Assembly: GCA_028641055.1 (NCBI GenBank)
Contig: CM054063.1
Location: 45,744,828-45,808,827, forward strand
Source of the DNA: Alopecurus myosuroides
Taxonomy: Eukaryota; Streptophyta; Magnoliopsida; Poales; Poaceae
DNA: 64,000 bases
Direction of reading: 5' to 3'
Shown: positions 13,817 through 24,464 of the stretch, piece after piece
Layout: each line of letters starts with the position of its first letter
How positions within the stretch are numbered: position 1 is the stretch's first letter
Program-made: the position numbers and the translations under genes
The notes under the pieces: generated by a model
Told to the model about the DNA's origin: nothing
Database searches by the model: none
What the model saw: the letters and a program-made list of their open reading frames with translations, nothing else

Positions 13817-14280
13817 TGTCGTGGGATGATCACGGCAGATGTTACCAGAGGTAACTGATCTTGGGGCAAGTCGACACAGGTATTTGGGAGAGGGTTCAGC
13901 TCGAAAGAGAACATGGTGATAAGCGATCTAGGAATTGGCACTCAACTCGCCGAGTCTCGAATAGGGCTCTCGATTTTATACTGGATACTCGATAACAGGT
14001 GATATGATTATGTCGTGAATCTCTCTGAAACTAAGCCTAGGGGGCGGTTTATAAAGCACCCGTACCCCCCCAGGCTTGCCCTCCAAGGCGCAGCTTGAGT
14101 CCTACCCGAATTCTACTTACAAACCCTAACTTTCCTTACCGCAACCCACAATCCGGGTTACAAGGCCTACAAACTTTGGGCCTTCCAGAAGTTTCTTCAT
14201 CCTTAGCCGGATCCTGTGCAACATCCTTTGGGCCGGGTTACACCTTGGAGTTGGCCTACCGGGTTACTATCCCCCCATCA
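13817..14280 (-). repeat. 3' LTR of the Tat element
   Basis: 464 bp, plus-strand termini TGTCGTGGG and CCCCATCA. It matches the other LTR except for one T/C change near 13935, an adjacent two-base change near 14043 and one A/G change near 14162. A GGGGACTA-containing tract on the minus strand next to 14281 is the likely, rather weak, polypurine tract. Confidence 0.93.
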
Positions 14281-14668
14281 GTAGTCCCCAGAATAGTTTG
14301 GGCTTCCTGGATTCCTCCTAGAAGCGCTGGCTATTCCCTGCAAGAATATCAGGTGTACCAATTCAAGTAGGCCGGGTTAGATTTCTTCGATAAACAGTCA
14401 GGCCCAACTCCACGGTGGCCATATAATAACTCGGCCTTTTCCGAATCCATCGCTCATCTTCCCGGGAAAATACCCTGGTAACGATGTTGGAGACCCATCT
14501 CACTTTACTTGTTTAACCAATCCGATAACCACAGAAAAGATACGCCTCACGTCTATTCTGAAAATCTCGCCTAACCTCTTGACGCATACCTCGGAAAATC
14601 CGGGCGGATGCGATTTTATCCGTAATTTCCGGCTCTCGTCCGTTGGCCTAGGTTTATCCTGCCGCACT

Positions 14669-14677
14669 CTATAAATA
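14669..14677 (+). promoter_or_regulatory. TATA box of the antisense gene
   Basis: CTATAAATA precedes a pyrimidine-rich leader (TTCTCCTTCTTCTTC, from about 14715) and lies on the strand opposite to pol. The predicted start near 14700 gives a 5' UTR exon ending at 14940 (donor CTG|GTAAGC) and a UTR intron 14941-15450 (acceptor CTGCAG). The coding exon starts ten bases later. The structure is predicted from signals only. Confidence 0.65.
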
Positions 14678-15459
14678 GGTACTTAAGGGTTAACCTAATC
14701 CCAACGGCTCATTTCTCCTTCTTCTTCTCTTCGCTTCCGTGCTCGAACTCACGGAGCACCACCACAAAAACCCCGCGCTCGTCTTTGGATCCATCCTGTT
14801 GCAGGCTGCGCTCTGCCGCAATTCGTCCCGCGCCGCCGTCGACCCTCACCGCTGCATCTGTGAGCGTCTGGCCGGCAGTCACAAAGGAGCATTCCTATCG
14901 CGTTATTCGCCGCCGCCACGCGCTACTCCGATCTCCTCTGGTAAGCTTCTCGTATCCAGTAATTTGACCTTGCAATTTCTAGATTCGCTCCATATTGGAT
15001 CTAGGTCGACCCGCGAGCCATTGTTCTTACCGCGCTGAATTAAACCGCTTAGATACTTGCTAGCTCCTTCAACAACTCGTTGGATGATCTCACACCACCC
15101 CCCTACCGCTATTAATCTCCAATTTCTTCGTAAAATCACTCGCAAGTTCTCCTAACCTAGATCCATTTCGTCCAAACTTCCGCGCATATCATTAACACCC
15201 GGAAAATCCTCCTTTTCCAGTTATTTTGCTTGCAGTAGAGACATGGGCAACCATCCGTGCACACCAAACTCACCTCAACACGTAAGTAACTAGTAATTTC
15301 CACAACCGTATTTAACACCCGGACAACTCGTAATTTTTTGCTCCGTGATACGTTACCCGGATATTTCTGAGTCTTCATGCTGTCCCTAATATTCCAACTC
15401 GGATAATCCAATATTTCCGAGTCCCATTTCCCACACCTCGTACTCTGCAGGTCAACCCT

Positions 15460-18400
15460 ATGGCTCCGAAGAGGCAAGGAAAACAACCGGCCCCGGCAAA
15501 GGCTACCCAAACCATATCGGCAAATTGGGGTCGGTCTACAGCGACAAAGGCCAAGCTGGATGGGATGGCCGAGCTAGGAATCCTCCCTTCTCAAAAGGAT
15601 ATACACTGGAGGGCACCAGGCGACGAGACCCGGCCTACTCCCGCCGGAAATGAGGTAATTTGCTTCACCGAGCACGTGACCCGGGGATTCCGTCCTCCGG
15701 GTCACTCTTTCTTCCGGGAAGTCTTAAGCCACTACGGCCTCCGGGTATTCGACATAGGGCCTAACTCTATGTTGAATATTACCCACTTCATCGTTTTATC
15801 CGAGTCATACTTGTGCGTTCCGCCAAGTCTGGCTCTTTTTATTGAACTATTCCAGTGCAAACCGTGCCGCGAGAGCGACGACGGAGCGCTTCTTACTTGC
15901 GGTGGGGTATCTATCCAACGCCGCAAGCACTCACCAATGCCAACTCTCAACCTGAACTCCCACGTCAAAAACTGGCAATTATCTTTCTTTTATTGCTATG
16001 ACACTTCCCCGGATGGTGAGAGGAAGTTGCCAGGTTACTCGGAGAGTCTCCTTGAGCCTTCCGAATCTTTCAGCGCTTTCGTCCCTGACTCTGACAGGGA
16101 GGCAATCCAGCCTTTGCTGGCTAAGTTAGCTGCTCTCTCGGCGCAAGGCCTTCTTGGGCTTAATTTGGTGAAGACCTGGGTAGATTTCCGGGTTCAGCCC
16201 AACTCCATTCGCACTAAGTTGATGTGTGAATACTCGGGGCACATCACGGACTCGCTCCGATACTCCACCAAGAACTTTGCCGCCGGTGACACCAACAAGA
16301 CCATCAAAAGCTTCCTGACGGAGAAACTAGAGGCGATAAGAAATATCGCCGGGTTACCCCCATTTACTCGGGAACACCCAGCTCCAGCGGTGAGACCTGG
16401 TTCCTTTAGCTTACTTCGACACTTTTACCTGTTACAGTTTCTAATTCTTGCTTTCATCTCTTTGATCACAGGCTGACGATCCCTTCTGGAGGATTGAAAC
16501 CTCTCCTCCTTCCCAAGACCCGGAAGAAGAGGAAGAGCCGGTTGAAGACAACGAGGGTATTTTCCCTAATCTTATATTCACCTTTTACCTGTGCTACCTT
16601 TCCTACCATCCATCTTTTCCTCGTTTGATACATACTCAACTTTCAGGGTTAGAGGACGAGGAGGAAAAAGAAGAAGATGACCCGGAAGCCACCGAATCCG
16701 ACCAGGAAACCACGGTCGGAACCAAGAGGAAGGCCAGAGGGGTAGTTGCAAAGGTTCCCTTCTCCTCCATGTCTTCTGAGCCTTACTCCTTTGATACTAT
16801 GCATAAACTTATTGAACGATTATCACATTCACCATTCTTGAAGGATCCCCCCTCGGCTAAACGTAGGGTGACCCGGAGTTCCCCGGGGGATGATCCCCTT
16901 AACCCGGGTATCTCCACTTCACCTGCTCACCGAGTTAGCACTCCTCCACCTCAGCCTCCCAAATCTCCTCAACGCCATCCATCTCCTAATCATCCACTTG
17001 CCGGGCAATTCCGGGTACCGCAGCCGGTACCTTTGACGACATCATCTGCCTCCAGCAGCGAGCTCCCACCGGACTATGCCGTGAACACCGGGTAAGTGAC
17101 TTTTATTCGATATTCTTTTGCACTTATTAACCTTTTAAATACGTGCCACTAACCACTATCTCCTTCTTTCCCTTTAGTGTCCAAGTTACCATCAGTGACC
17201 CGGATATTCCCGAAGCGGAAAAGCAAGGAGATGAGGAGCCAAATATTAACATGGATGTTGCGGCTGATGACGAGGCTGAGGACGGACAGGAACAAGACCC
17301 CTTTAAGGACCCAGCTCCACCGGAAACCGCATCACCCAAGTCCTCTGAAGAAGTAGACGAAGATATCATCTTGGAGACCAAGTCGGGTTCTCCTAACCCG
17401 GACACTCAGACGGTCCGGGTTTCGACCCCCAGATCCGGAAAAGTCCTTCAACATGAAGGCCAATCTTCTGGCCCTTCAAGACTTCGCCCTGAAGACATGA
17501 CGTTTGCCCAGATGCTTGATGCCCTCTACACTTTGAGGGCCAATGAAGAAAATATCCTAGATGCCTTGATAACCAAACACAAAGTAAACCCGAGTAATAC
17601 CATCTATTTCCTCATATAGTCCCCAAGTTCGAAGTGAATTACTAAGTAATTTTCTTGGAACTTTGCATGATATTTCCGACTGACCCTTCTTCGTGTTTTC
17701 TCGTAGGACTTCGTTGCGCAATCTGAGAAGAAGCTAGCCAAGGCCGCCAAGCGTATCGAAAAGGAGATGGCCCTTCGCGAAGCAGCTGAAACTGAAACTC
17801 GTAGGAGCCAAAAAATCACGAGGAAATACCGGAAAAGAGCTCACGCGGCTGAAGATAGGCTGACGACTCTTTCAGTACAGATTGCTGATATCCATCGTGT
17901 TGCAACTGGTATGATCTTTGAATTTTAGCACTCATGACCCGGATTCTCTCTAGATGGACAACCGTATCCCTTTACTTATTACTTTTTCTTTGTCTTTTTA
18001 ACAGGCCCGTGTGACGTAGCCCCTGAAGAAGATGACACTATCAAGTTGAAACTTATCAAGGACACTATCTGGCAGCTTAGTGCCGGAATTGGTTGGATTC
18101 TTGACGAGTTGCGACTGCCGGGTATCAGGCCAAGCAACATGAAGAGATTGCTAGAATTCTGCTCCACTATCCCTGAGTGGATTTGGCACTGGAAGCGTTC
18201 ATCTTGCCGATTTGGTGTGACCCGAGGACTCGCGCTGGCTAAAGCTTATTTTCCTAAGCTAGAGCCGGCCAAGCTGATGGGCGGGTTTCCGGAATTCAAC
18301 CCGGATGGATCCAAGTTTTCGCCTAAGGACTTCAAGGCTATTCAAAAAGAAATCCGTCATCCGGCTAGCGTTATTGCCGATGGTTTGGAGATTGATACCA

Positions 18401-18660
18401 TTCTTCCTGCATATGATGTTAACGACAAAATCATCAAGGCGGACCGCCCCAAGCCATACGACATGCTTGCCCGGTGGAAAGAGGAGGCAGCCAAGATAAG
18501 GGAAGAAGCTGCCAAGAAGAAGGCCGAAGCCGACTCTGTGCCTGCTACTTCTACTCCTGTCGTCCCTCCACTTGCACGAGTCGGCATTGCTGCTAATCCG
18601 AGTGGCACTGCTACCACAAGCGACGGCAAGGGCAAAGCCAAGATGGATCCTGCGGCTTAG
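15460..18660 (+). CDS. Spliced antisense protein of the Tat element (gypsy-type transposon family)
   Basis: Six coding exons keep frame: 15460-16389, 16472-16556, 16647-17091, 17178-17583, 17707-17908 and 18005-18660, giving 907 residues. All introns start GT and end AG. The first 310 residues resemble the 'putative gypsy type transposon' family (Pfam PF04195), with FRPPGHSFFREVL followed by LRVFDIGPNSMLNI. The middle is acidic, Pro- and Ser-rich and probably disordered. Exon 5 is a Lys/Glu/Arg/Ala-rich coiled coil. The end is Ala/Lys-rich. The start ATGG has a reasonable context. The gene is convergent with pol and ends about 1.1 kb from pol's stop. Its function is unknown; similar extra ORFs are known in Tat elements. 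No frameshift or stop was seen, so it may be intact. Confidence 0.8.
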
Positions 18661-19742
18661 AATATCGAGTGACATCTATTACTTCATATGCATCAGTCGG
18701 CCACAGTGCCATTGAAACAATTTATTTTTTAACTGGTGCGCCTGTGCTCCTCTGATACTTTTTAGTAAAACTTTGTAATACACTCTAAATTCCTGATGCA
18801 CCTTACGCCTGTTTGGGCTTTTGATTTATCTACTTTTGCACCTATTTGTTCTTGATATCCAACTCGCTTTATTCTTGATACCCGCACTTCTTTATTTTTC
18901 CTTTTGTGAGACCCGGCTTCCGGGTTTCATGGGTGTTTGGCGAACGGACTTGCTCCTAAGTCCCCAAGCCCCCAATACCCGGATGTTTGGCTTCTTGGAA
19001 TTTTAGCAACTGAACAATATTTTTCTCTTTCAAAATTCGCGAGTCCCCAGGCCCGGATTTCCGAGCCTAGGACACGTGATTTTTAAAGGAGAACAATTTG
19101 CCTGCTGCTAGATTCACAAAAACCCCAGAACGGTTTCACATAGGATTTGAAGTTATGCTTAATAACCGTTGAGTTTCCGGCTATCAGCCTTATACTCTGC
19201 ATAACTTGTGGTTTAGATGACACTTTCGACTATCTTGTACTGTAAGCCGGCTTTCGCGTGGATACCATGTTATTACATCTATACGAAAACAGGGTCAGGC
19301 AAGTCCCATTGGGCTTCATGGCTGACTGTAATCGTAAGCGAACAAATCATGCCACTTTATTGCGAGTCACATCGAGCTTAAGTAAGAATAGCCGAGAAAT
19401 TTGGACTTCTTTGTCCGGTTATAAGATTGTAGCCGCACTCGTTTTCGAGTAACCGGCCCTTATAACTCATTGGCATCAAGGCCGGGTCTTTTTGAGTTTG
19501 CAACTGTGCCTATATGAGCGACCAGCCCTCAAGAACTAAAGATACACACCGTACTGAAAGTATAGATAATAACCACCTCTTTTCTTGATAATCGCCTCTT
19601 TATTTGATATGAAAAATTAGGTCAGCAGGCCGCCTCATTAAAAACCCGTCCAGTCCCCAAGGGTACCCTGGATAGGAAAAGAGTACGTCTGAAACCTGCT
19701 GCCTGTTACATCATTTAATTCCACGTGCCAACATAATCCTTG
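18661..19742. other. Spacer between the convergent antisense gene and pol
   Basis: About 1.08 kb without a supported gene. It holds the presumed 3' ends of both convergent transcripts. Several AGTCCCCA(A/G)G-type short repeats occur (near 18959, 19044 and 19651). Frames of about 60 codons here show nothing recognisable. Confidence 0.6.
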
Positions 19743-22700
19743 CTAAGTATAATACGGGCGTAGCTGAGCCACGTTCCATGGTCTGTCTCTCTCTTGCATA
19801 GGTGCAATGGTATGAGCGGTATCGTTCACTGTGGCCGATTCTTCCCTTGCATCTATCAAGTAATATGACCCATTATGCAGATTCCGGCTTACGATGAAAG
19901 GTCCTTCCCATGGTGGTGATAGCTTGTGTTTTCCTTCGTTTGACTGAACCAGGCGCAGAACCAGGTCTCCTTCCTGGAAGACCCGGGTTTTCACACGCCG
20001 GCTATGATACCTCCGTAAATCCTGCTGATATATAGCTGACCTTTCCAAGGCTTGTTCTCTTTGTTCTTCTAACATATCCACGGCGTCCTGCCGGGTCTTC
20101 TCGTTCTCCACTTCAACATAAGCTGACACTCTCGGTGAATCATGAATAATATCGCTTGGTAGTACTGCTTCGGCGCCATAGACCATGAAGAAGGGTGTCA
20201 TCTGAGTGGATCTGTTGGGTGTAGTATTGATACCCCAGACCACGGAAGGAAGTTCTTCGACCCATGCACCGGCGGCCCTGATACATGGAACTCGTAGTCG
20301 CGGTTTTAATCCGCGAAGTAACTCTTGATTTGCTCTCTCCACTTGCCCGTTGGCCTGTGGATGAGCGACTGATGCTACATCAAGCCGGATCCCATTGTTT
20401 CCACAGAATTTTTCCATCTCTCCAAGGGACATGTTGGTTCCATTGTCGGTAATTATGCTGTGGGGGTACCCGAATCGGTAAATAATTCTTTTCAAGAACT
20501 TGACCGCTGTAGCTGCTTCACAATTAGTAACTGGCATAACCTCGACCCACTTGGTAAACTTATCAATAGCCACTAAAAGATGTGTCTTCTTGCAAGGTGA
20601 CATATGAAAGGGGCCAACCATGTCCATACCCCAGACAGCGAACGGCCAAGTTAACGGGATGGTCCGTAATTCCATAGCCGACACATGGGTTTGGCGAGCG
20701 TACCTTTGACATCCGTCACACCTTGCTACTAACCGTTCCGCATCTGCTAGAGCCGTGAGCCAGAAGAATCCATGTCGATAGGCCTTGGCCACAAGGGATC
20801 TTGTGGAGGCATGATGCCCGCAATCACCTTCGTGGATTTCCCTAAGGATCTGTTGGCCTTCTTCTGGTGCCACACAGCGCAAAAAGACCCCCGCGGCACT
20901 TCTCTTGTATAATTCCCCGTTGATGATAGAATACCCCTTTGCTCGTCGTAAAATTTGCCTGGCTAACACCTCTTGCTGTGGTAACTCGCCCCGTGATAGG
21001 TAGGCCAAAAACGGTTCTGTCCATTCGGGAATAGTGCGTATAGCGGCCACGAGTGCTGCATCCGGGTCTTGGTTTGCCAGTTCCTCCTCTGACTCGGTTT
21101 TAACTGACGGTCGCCATAACTCGTCCAGGAAAACGTTGGGTGGAACCGGCTCTCTGCGCGAGCCGAGTCTAGCAAGGGCGTCTGCTGCCTCATTTTTTCT
21201 TCTATCTATATGCTCCACCTCATACCCGGAAAAACATCCCGCAACCCTGTCGACCTCCCTGCGGTACGCTGCCATGGTTGCATCCTTTCTATCCCAAGTT
21301 CCTGATACCTGTTGTACCACAAGGTCCGAATCTCCAAAGCATCGTATCCTTCTAATGTTCATCTCCTTGGCTACCTTTAAGCCGTGCAATAGGGCCTCAT
21401 ACTCGGCCACGTTGTTTGAACAATCAAAGTGAATTTGTAGTACGTAACTCAATTTATCCCCCTTGGGTGATGTTAGAACCACTCCAGCTCCTGATCCCTC
21501 GTATTGCTTCGATCCATCGAAGTGCATGGTCCACGACTCGGAATTTGGAATTATGGTAGTCATTCCGGTGTGCGTCCAATCATTAACGAAATCGACCAAG
21601 GCCTGGGATTTGATTGCCGATCTGGGCTCGTAGCTGATATGATAATCCCCCATCTCTATCGCCCATTTGGCTATTCTTCCGGTCGCGTCCGAGTTTCTGA
21701 TGATATCTGACATTGGTATTGAGCTGACTACTGTTATAGGGTGTTCCTGGAAGTACGGCTTCAATTTCCGGCTGGCCATGAAGACTCCGAAAACCAGCTT
21801 CTGCCAATGCGGGTAACGCTGCTTTGCCTCGGATAATACCTCGCTGACGTAATAAACCGGCCTCTGGACTGGATAACCTTTTCCGTCCTCTTTGCGTTCC
21901 ACTACCACTACCGCACTGACAGCTCGGGGGCCAGCTGCCACATATAACAACATAGGTTCTTTGGGGCCCGGGGCTGCTAGCACCGGTGCCTCAGATAGCT
22001 GCTTTTTTAGTGCCTCGAATGCCTCATCCGCCTCTTGATTCCATACGAATTTATCGGATTTCCTCAGGAGCCGGTACAAGGGTATTGCTTTTTCCCCGAG
22101 TCTGGATATAAACCGGCCCAAGGCTGCCACGCAGCCTGTAAGCTTTTGAACCTGCTTCAAATTTTCCGGCTTTCTCAAATTTTGGATAGCTTTGATTTTG
22201 TCCGGGTTTGCTTCAATTCCTCTCTCTGAAACGATAAAACCGAGTAGCTTGCCAGATGGCACCCCAAACACACACTTTGTCGGGTTGAGCTTCATCTGAT
22301 ATCTTCTTAGGTTTTTGAACGTCTCCTTTAGATCGTCTATAAATGTCTCGGCCTTCCGGGTCTTAATGACCACATCATCCACATAAGCATGCACGTTGCG
22401 TCCAATTTGGTCTTCGAAGCACTTCTGAATACACCGCTGGTAGGTTGCGCCCGCGTTCTTCAATCCAAACGTCATGGTTTTGTAGCAGAAGGCCCCAAAA
22501 GGGGTTATGAACGACGTTTTCTCCCAATCCTCTCTTTTGAGTTTAATCTGGTGATATCCCGAATATGCGTCCAGGAAACACAGCAAGTCACTCCCGGCTA
22601 CCGCGTCTATGATTTGGTCTATCCTTGGCAGCGCGAACGGATCCTTTGGACAATGCTTGTTGAGACTTGTGAAATCGATGCACATCCTCCACTCATTCGT

Positions 22701-24125
22701 CTTTTTCATCACAAGAACCGGATTTGCCAACCAGTCCGGGTGAAATACTTCCATGATGAAGCCTGCAGTTAATAGCCGCGCGATTTCCTCACCTATAGCT
22801 CTTCTTCTTTCCTCATTCATTTTTCTCAAACCCTGCTTCACGGGTCTAGCCTTGGGATCCACATGCAAACTATGCTCTACCAACTCGGTGGGGATACCCG
22901 GCATGTCGCTGGGCGTCCAAGCAAATACGTCCGCATTTGAACGAATGAACTCCACAAGTGCCTTTTCTTGCCCGCTTTCCAAGTTAGACCCTATAGTGAA
23001 CTGCTTGGTGGGATCGCCTTCCACAAAATCTACTTTCTTGGTGTCCTGTGCCGCCTTGAATTTCACTCTTTCGTCCTCGGAGTCCGGCCTTCTCAATTCT
23101 GTGCCATCATCTGGATCCACATGAGACCGGTAATATTTGAGTTCTTCCTTTCTGCAAGCTTGCTCAGCCATCACTGAGTCTCCTTCATCGCACTCAGCGG
23201 CTATATCTCGACTCCCATGTATAGTGATGGTCTGTTTAGGGCCCGGAATCTTTAGCTGCAAATATACATAACACGGCCTAGCCATGAACTTAGCGTAAGC
23301 CGGCCTTCCGAACAGCGCATGATAAGGACTATGCAACTTGACCACCTCAAACGTGAGCCACTCCACTCGATAATTATCCATTGACTCTCCGAAAGCAACC
23401 TCCAGTGTAATTTTTCCTTCAGGGCGCGCCGAATGACCCGACACGATTCCATGAAAGACTGTTGAACTTTTCTGCAGCTGAGATTCCTTGAGGTTCATGC
23501 GCAAGAAGGTTTCCCAATACAGGATGTTGATGCTGCTCCCGCCATCCATCAAGACCTTTTTCAATTCGTAACCGTTGACCTGCGGCGCAACCACCAACGC
23601 CAAGATTACGGGGCGTTCTATTCCTCCCGGGTGATCCCTTCTGCTCCACGTTACCTCTTGCTCCGCCCATCTCAAGTATCCCGGAACGGCCGAGGAAACC
23701 GAATTCATTGCTTGTTTTAGTGCTTCTTTGTCCCTGCTAGAAGTCCCTGTAACATGCACATGATATTGTCCTTTTAAATCAAGCGTACGTACCATACCGA
23801 TGAAGATACTGATCTGGCCGATCGTCACAGTAGATCCGGATTCGAGGTGATCCGACTCTGGCTCCCAGCCGGAATCGTCCACCATCCTTTCTCCTTCGCC
23901 GTTGACGTAGATCTCTCCGACGACGAGGTTTCTCATGCTTTTCCGAGCTTCTCCCGTGATGTAAACACCTTTGGACGCAGGCCCCACGGTGGGCGCCAAC
24001 TGTCGTGGGATGATCACGGCAGATGTTACCAGAGGTAACTGATCTTGGGGCAAGTCGACACAGGTATTTGGGAGAGGGTTCAGCTCGAAAGAGAACATGG
24101 TGATAAGCGATCTAGGAATCGGCAC
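19743..24125 (-). CDS. Tat-lineage polyprotein: protease, RT, dual RNase H, integrase (no gag)
   Basis: A single 1460-codon frame. Residues about 190-205 hold the protease active site in the variant form DGGSS. Reverse transcriptase covers about 440-620 with YVDD at 581-584. A degenerate first RNase H is at about 720-800. A second, plant-type RNase H is at about 865-995 (HFDGS, GDSD, ADALA). Integrase has an HHCC zinc region (HH near 1104, CDGC near 1136) and catalytic D1168, D1227 and E1264, then a C-terminal GDLVLR/PPWEGPF region. No gag or CCHC knuckle precedes the protease. The only early Met lies inside the 5' LTR at 24125, about 107 bases past a TATA-like motif, and the frame reads through the primer-binding site. 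A later Met (about residue 64) is an alternative start. The frame is uninterrupted, consistent with a recent insertion. Confidence 0.88.
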   Translation of the reverse strand: MPIPRSLITMFSFELNPLPNTCVDLPQDQLPLVTSAVIIPRQLAPTVGPASKGVYITGEARKSMRNLVVGEIYVNGEGERMVDDSGWEPESDHLESGSTVTIGQISIFIGMVRTLDLKGQYHVHVTGTSSRDKEALKQAMNSVSSAVPGYLRWAEQEVTWSRRDHPGGIERPVILALVVAPQVNGYELKKVLMDGGSSINILYWETFLRMNLKESQLQKSSTVFHGIVSGHSARPEGKITLEVAFGESMDNYRVEWLTFEVVKLHSPYHALFGRPAYAKFMARPCYVYLQLKIPGPKQTITIHGSRDIAAECDEGDSVMAEQACRKEELKYYRSHVDPDDGTELRRPDSEDERVKFKAAQDTKKVDFVEGDPTKQFTIGSNLESGQEKALVEFIRSNADVFAWTPSDMPGIPTELVEHSLHVDPKARPVKQGLRKMNEERRRAIGEEIARLLTAGFIMEVFHPDWLANPVLVMKKTNEWRMCIDFTSLNKHCPKDPFALPRIDQIIDAVAGSDLLCFLDAYSGYHQIKLKREDWEKTSFITPFGAFCYKTMTFGLKNAGATYQRCIQKCFEDQIGRNVHAYVDDVVIKTRKAETFIDDLKETFKNLRRYQMKLNPTKCVFGVPSGKLLGFIVSERGIEANPDKIKAIQNLRKPENLKQVQKLTGCVAALGRFISRLGEKAIPLYRLLRKSDKFVWNQEADEAFEALKKQLSEAPVLAAPGPKEPMLLYVAAGPRAVSAVVVVERKEDGKGYPVQRPVYYVSEVLSEAKQRYPHWQKLVFGVFMASRKLKPYFQEHPITVVSSIPMSDIIRNSDATGRIAKWAIEMGDYHISYEPRSAIKSQALVDFVNDWTHTGMTTIIPNSESWTMHFDGSKQYEGSGAGVVLTSPKGDKLSYVLQIHFDCSNNVAEYEALLHGLKVAKEMNIRRIRCFGDSDLVVQQVSGTWDRKDATMAAYRREVDRVAGCFSGYEVEHIDRRKNEAADALARLGSRREPVPPNVFLDELWRPSVKTESEEELANQDPDAALVAAIRTIPEWTEPFLAYLSRGELPQQEVLARQILRRAKGYSIINGELYKRSAAGVFLRCVAPEEGQQILREIHEGDCGHHASTRSLVAKAYRHGFFWLTALADAERLVARCDGCQRYARQTHVSAMELRTIPLTWPFAVWGMDMVGPFHMSPCKKTHLLVAIDKFTKWVEVMPVTNCEAATAVKFLKRIIYRFGYPHSIITDNGTNMSLGEMEKFCGNNGIRLDVASVAHPQANGQVERANQELLRGLKPRLRVPCIRAAGAWVEELPSVVWGINTTPNRSTQMTPFFMVYGAEAVLPSDIIHDSPRVSAYVEVENEKTRQDAVDMLEEQREQALERSAIYQQDLRRYHSRRVKTRVFQEGDLVLRLVQSNEGKHKLSPPWEGPFIVSRNLHNGSYYLIDAREESATVNDTAHTIAPMQERDRPWNVAQLRPYYT
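23981..23998 (-). other. Primer-binding site of the Tat element
   Basis: On the minus strand the sequence TGGCGCCCACCGTGGGGC begins two bases after the 5' LTR. Its position and TGG start fit a tRNA primer-binding site. I have not assigned the tRNA. It is also read as codons of the polyprotein frame. Confidence 0.7.
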
Positions 24126-24464
24126 TCAACTCGCCGAGTCTCGAATAGGGCTCTCGATTTTATACTGGATACTCGATAACAGGTGATATGATTATGTCGT
24201 GAATCTCTCTGAAACTAAGCCTAGGGTCCGGTTTATAAAGCACCCGTACCCCCCCAGGCTTGCCCTCCAAGGCGCAGCTTGAGTCCTACCCGAATTCTAC
24301 TTACAAACCCTAACTTTCCTTACCGCAACCCACAATCCGGGTTACGAGGCCTACAAACTTTGGGCCTTCCAGAAGTTTCTTCATCCTTAGCCGGATCCTG
24401 TGCAACATCCTTTGGGCCGGGTTACACCTTGGAGTTGGCCTACCGGGTTACTATCCCCCCATCA
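24001..24464 (-). repeat. 5' LTR of the Tat element
   Basis: 464 bp and 99.1 percent identical to 13817-14280 by direct reading. It contains a TATA-like TTTATAAA at 24232-24239 and, downstream of it, the first Met of the polyprotein frame at 24125. It is flanked on the right by the target duplication AAAGG. Confidence 0.93.
24232..24239 (-). promoter_or_regulatory. TATA-like box in the 5' LTR
   Basis: TTTATAAA in minus orientation. A start 25-35 bases downstream would put the transcript 5' end near 24200, upstream of the Met codon at 24125. Inferred from position only. Confidence 0.5.

Larger units (their letters stand above)
13817..24464 (-). mobile_element. Tat-lineage Ty3/gypsy retrotransposon, gag-less, with antisense gene
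   Basis: A complete 10,648-bp element bounded by two 464-bp LTRs (13817-14280 and 24001-24464), with the 5-bp target duplication AAAGG at 13812-13816 and 24465-24469. Transcription of the retroviral-type genes is on the minus strand, so the 24-kb LTR is the 5' LTR. Order in that direction: 5' LTR, primer-binding site, protease, RT, two RNase H domains, integrase, spacer, then a convergent spliced gene on the plus strand, then the 3' LTR. The second RNase H domain and an extra antisense gene are known hallmarks of the Tat/Grande-like clade. I count four differences between the LTRs (0.86 percent). No gag domain is present between the 5' LTR and the protease. It is inserted in ORF1 of a LINE. 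Confidence 0.92.
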
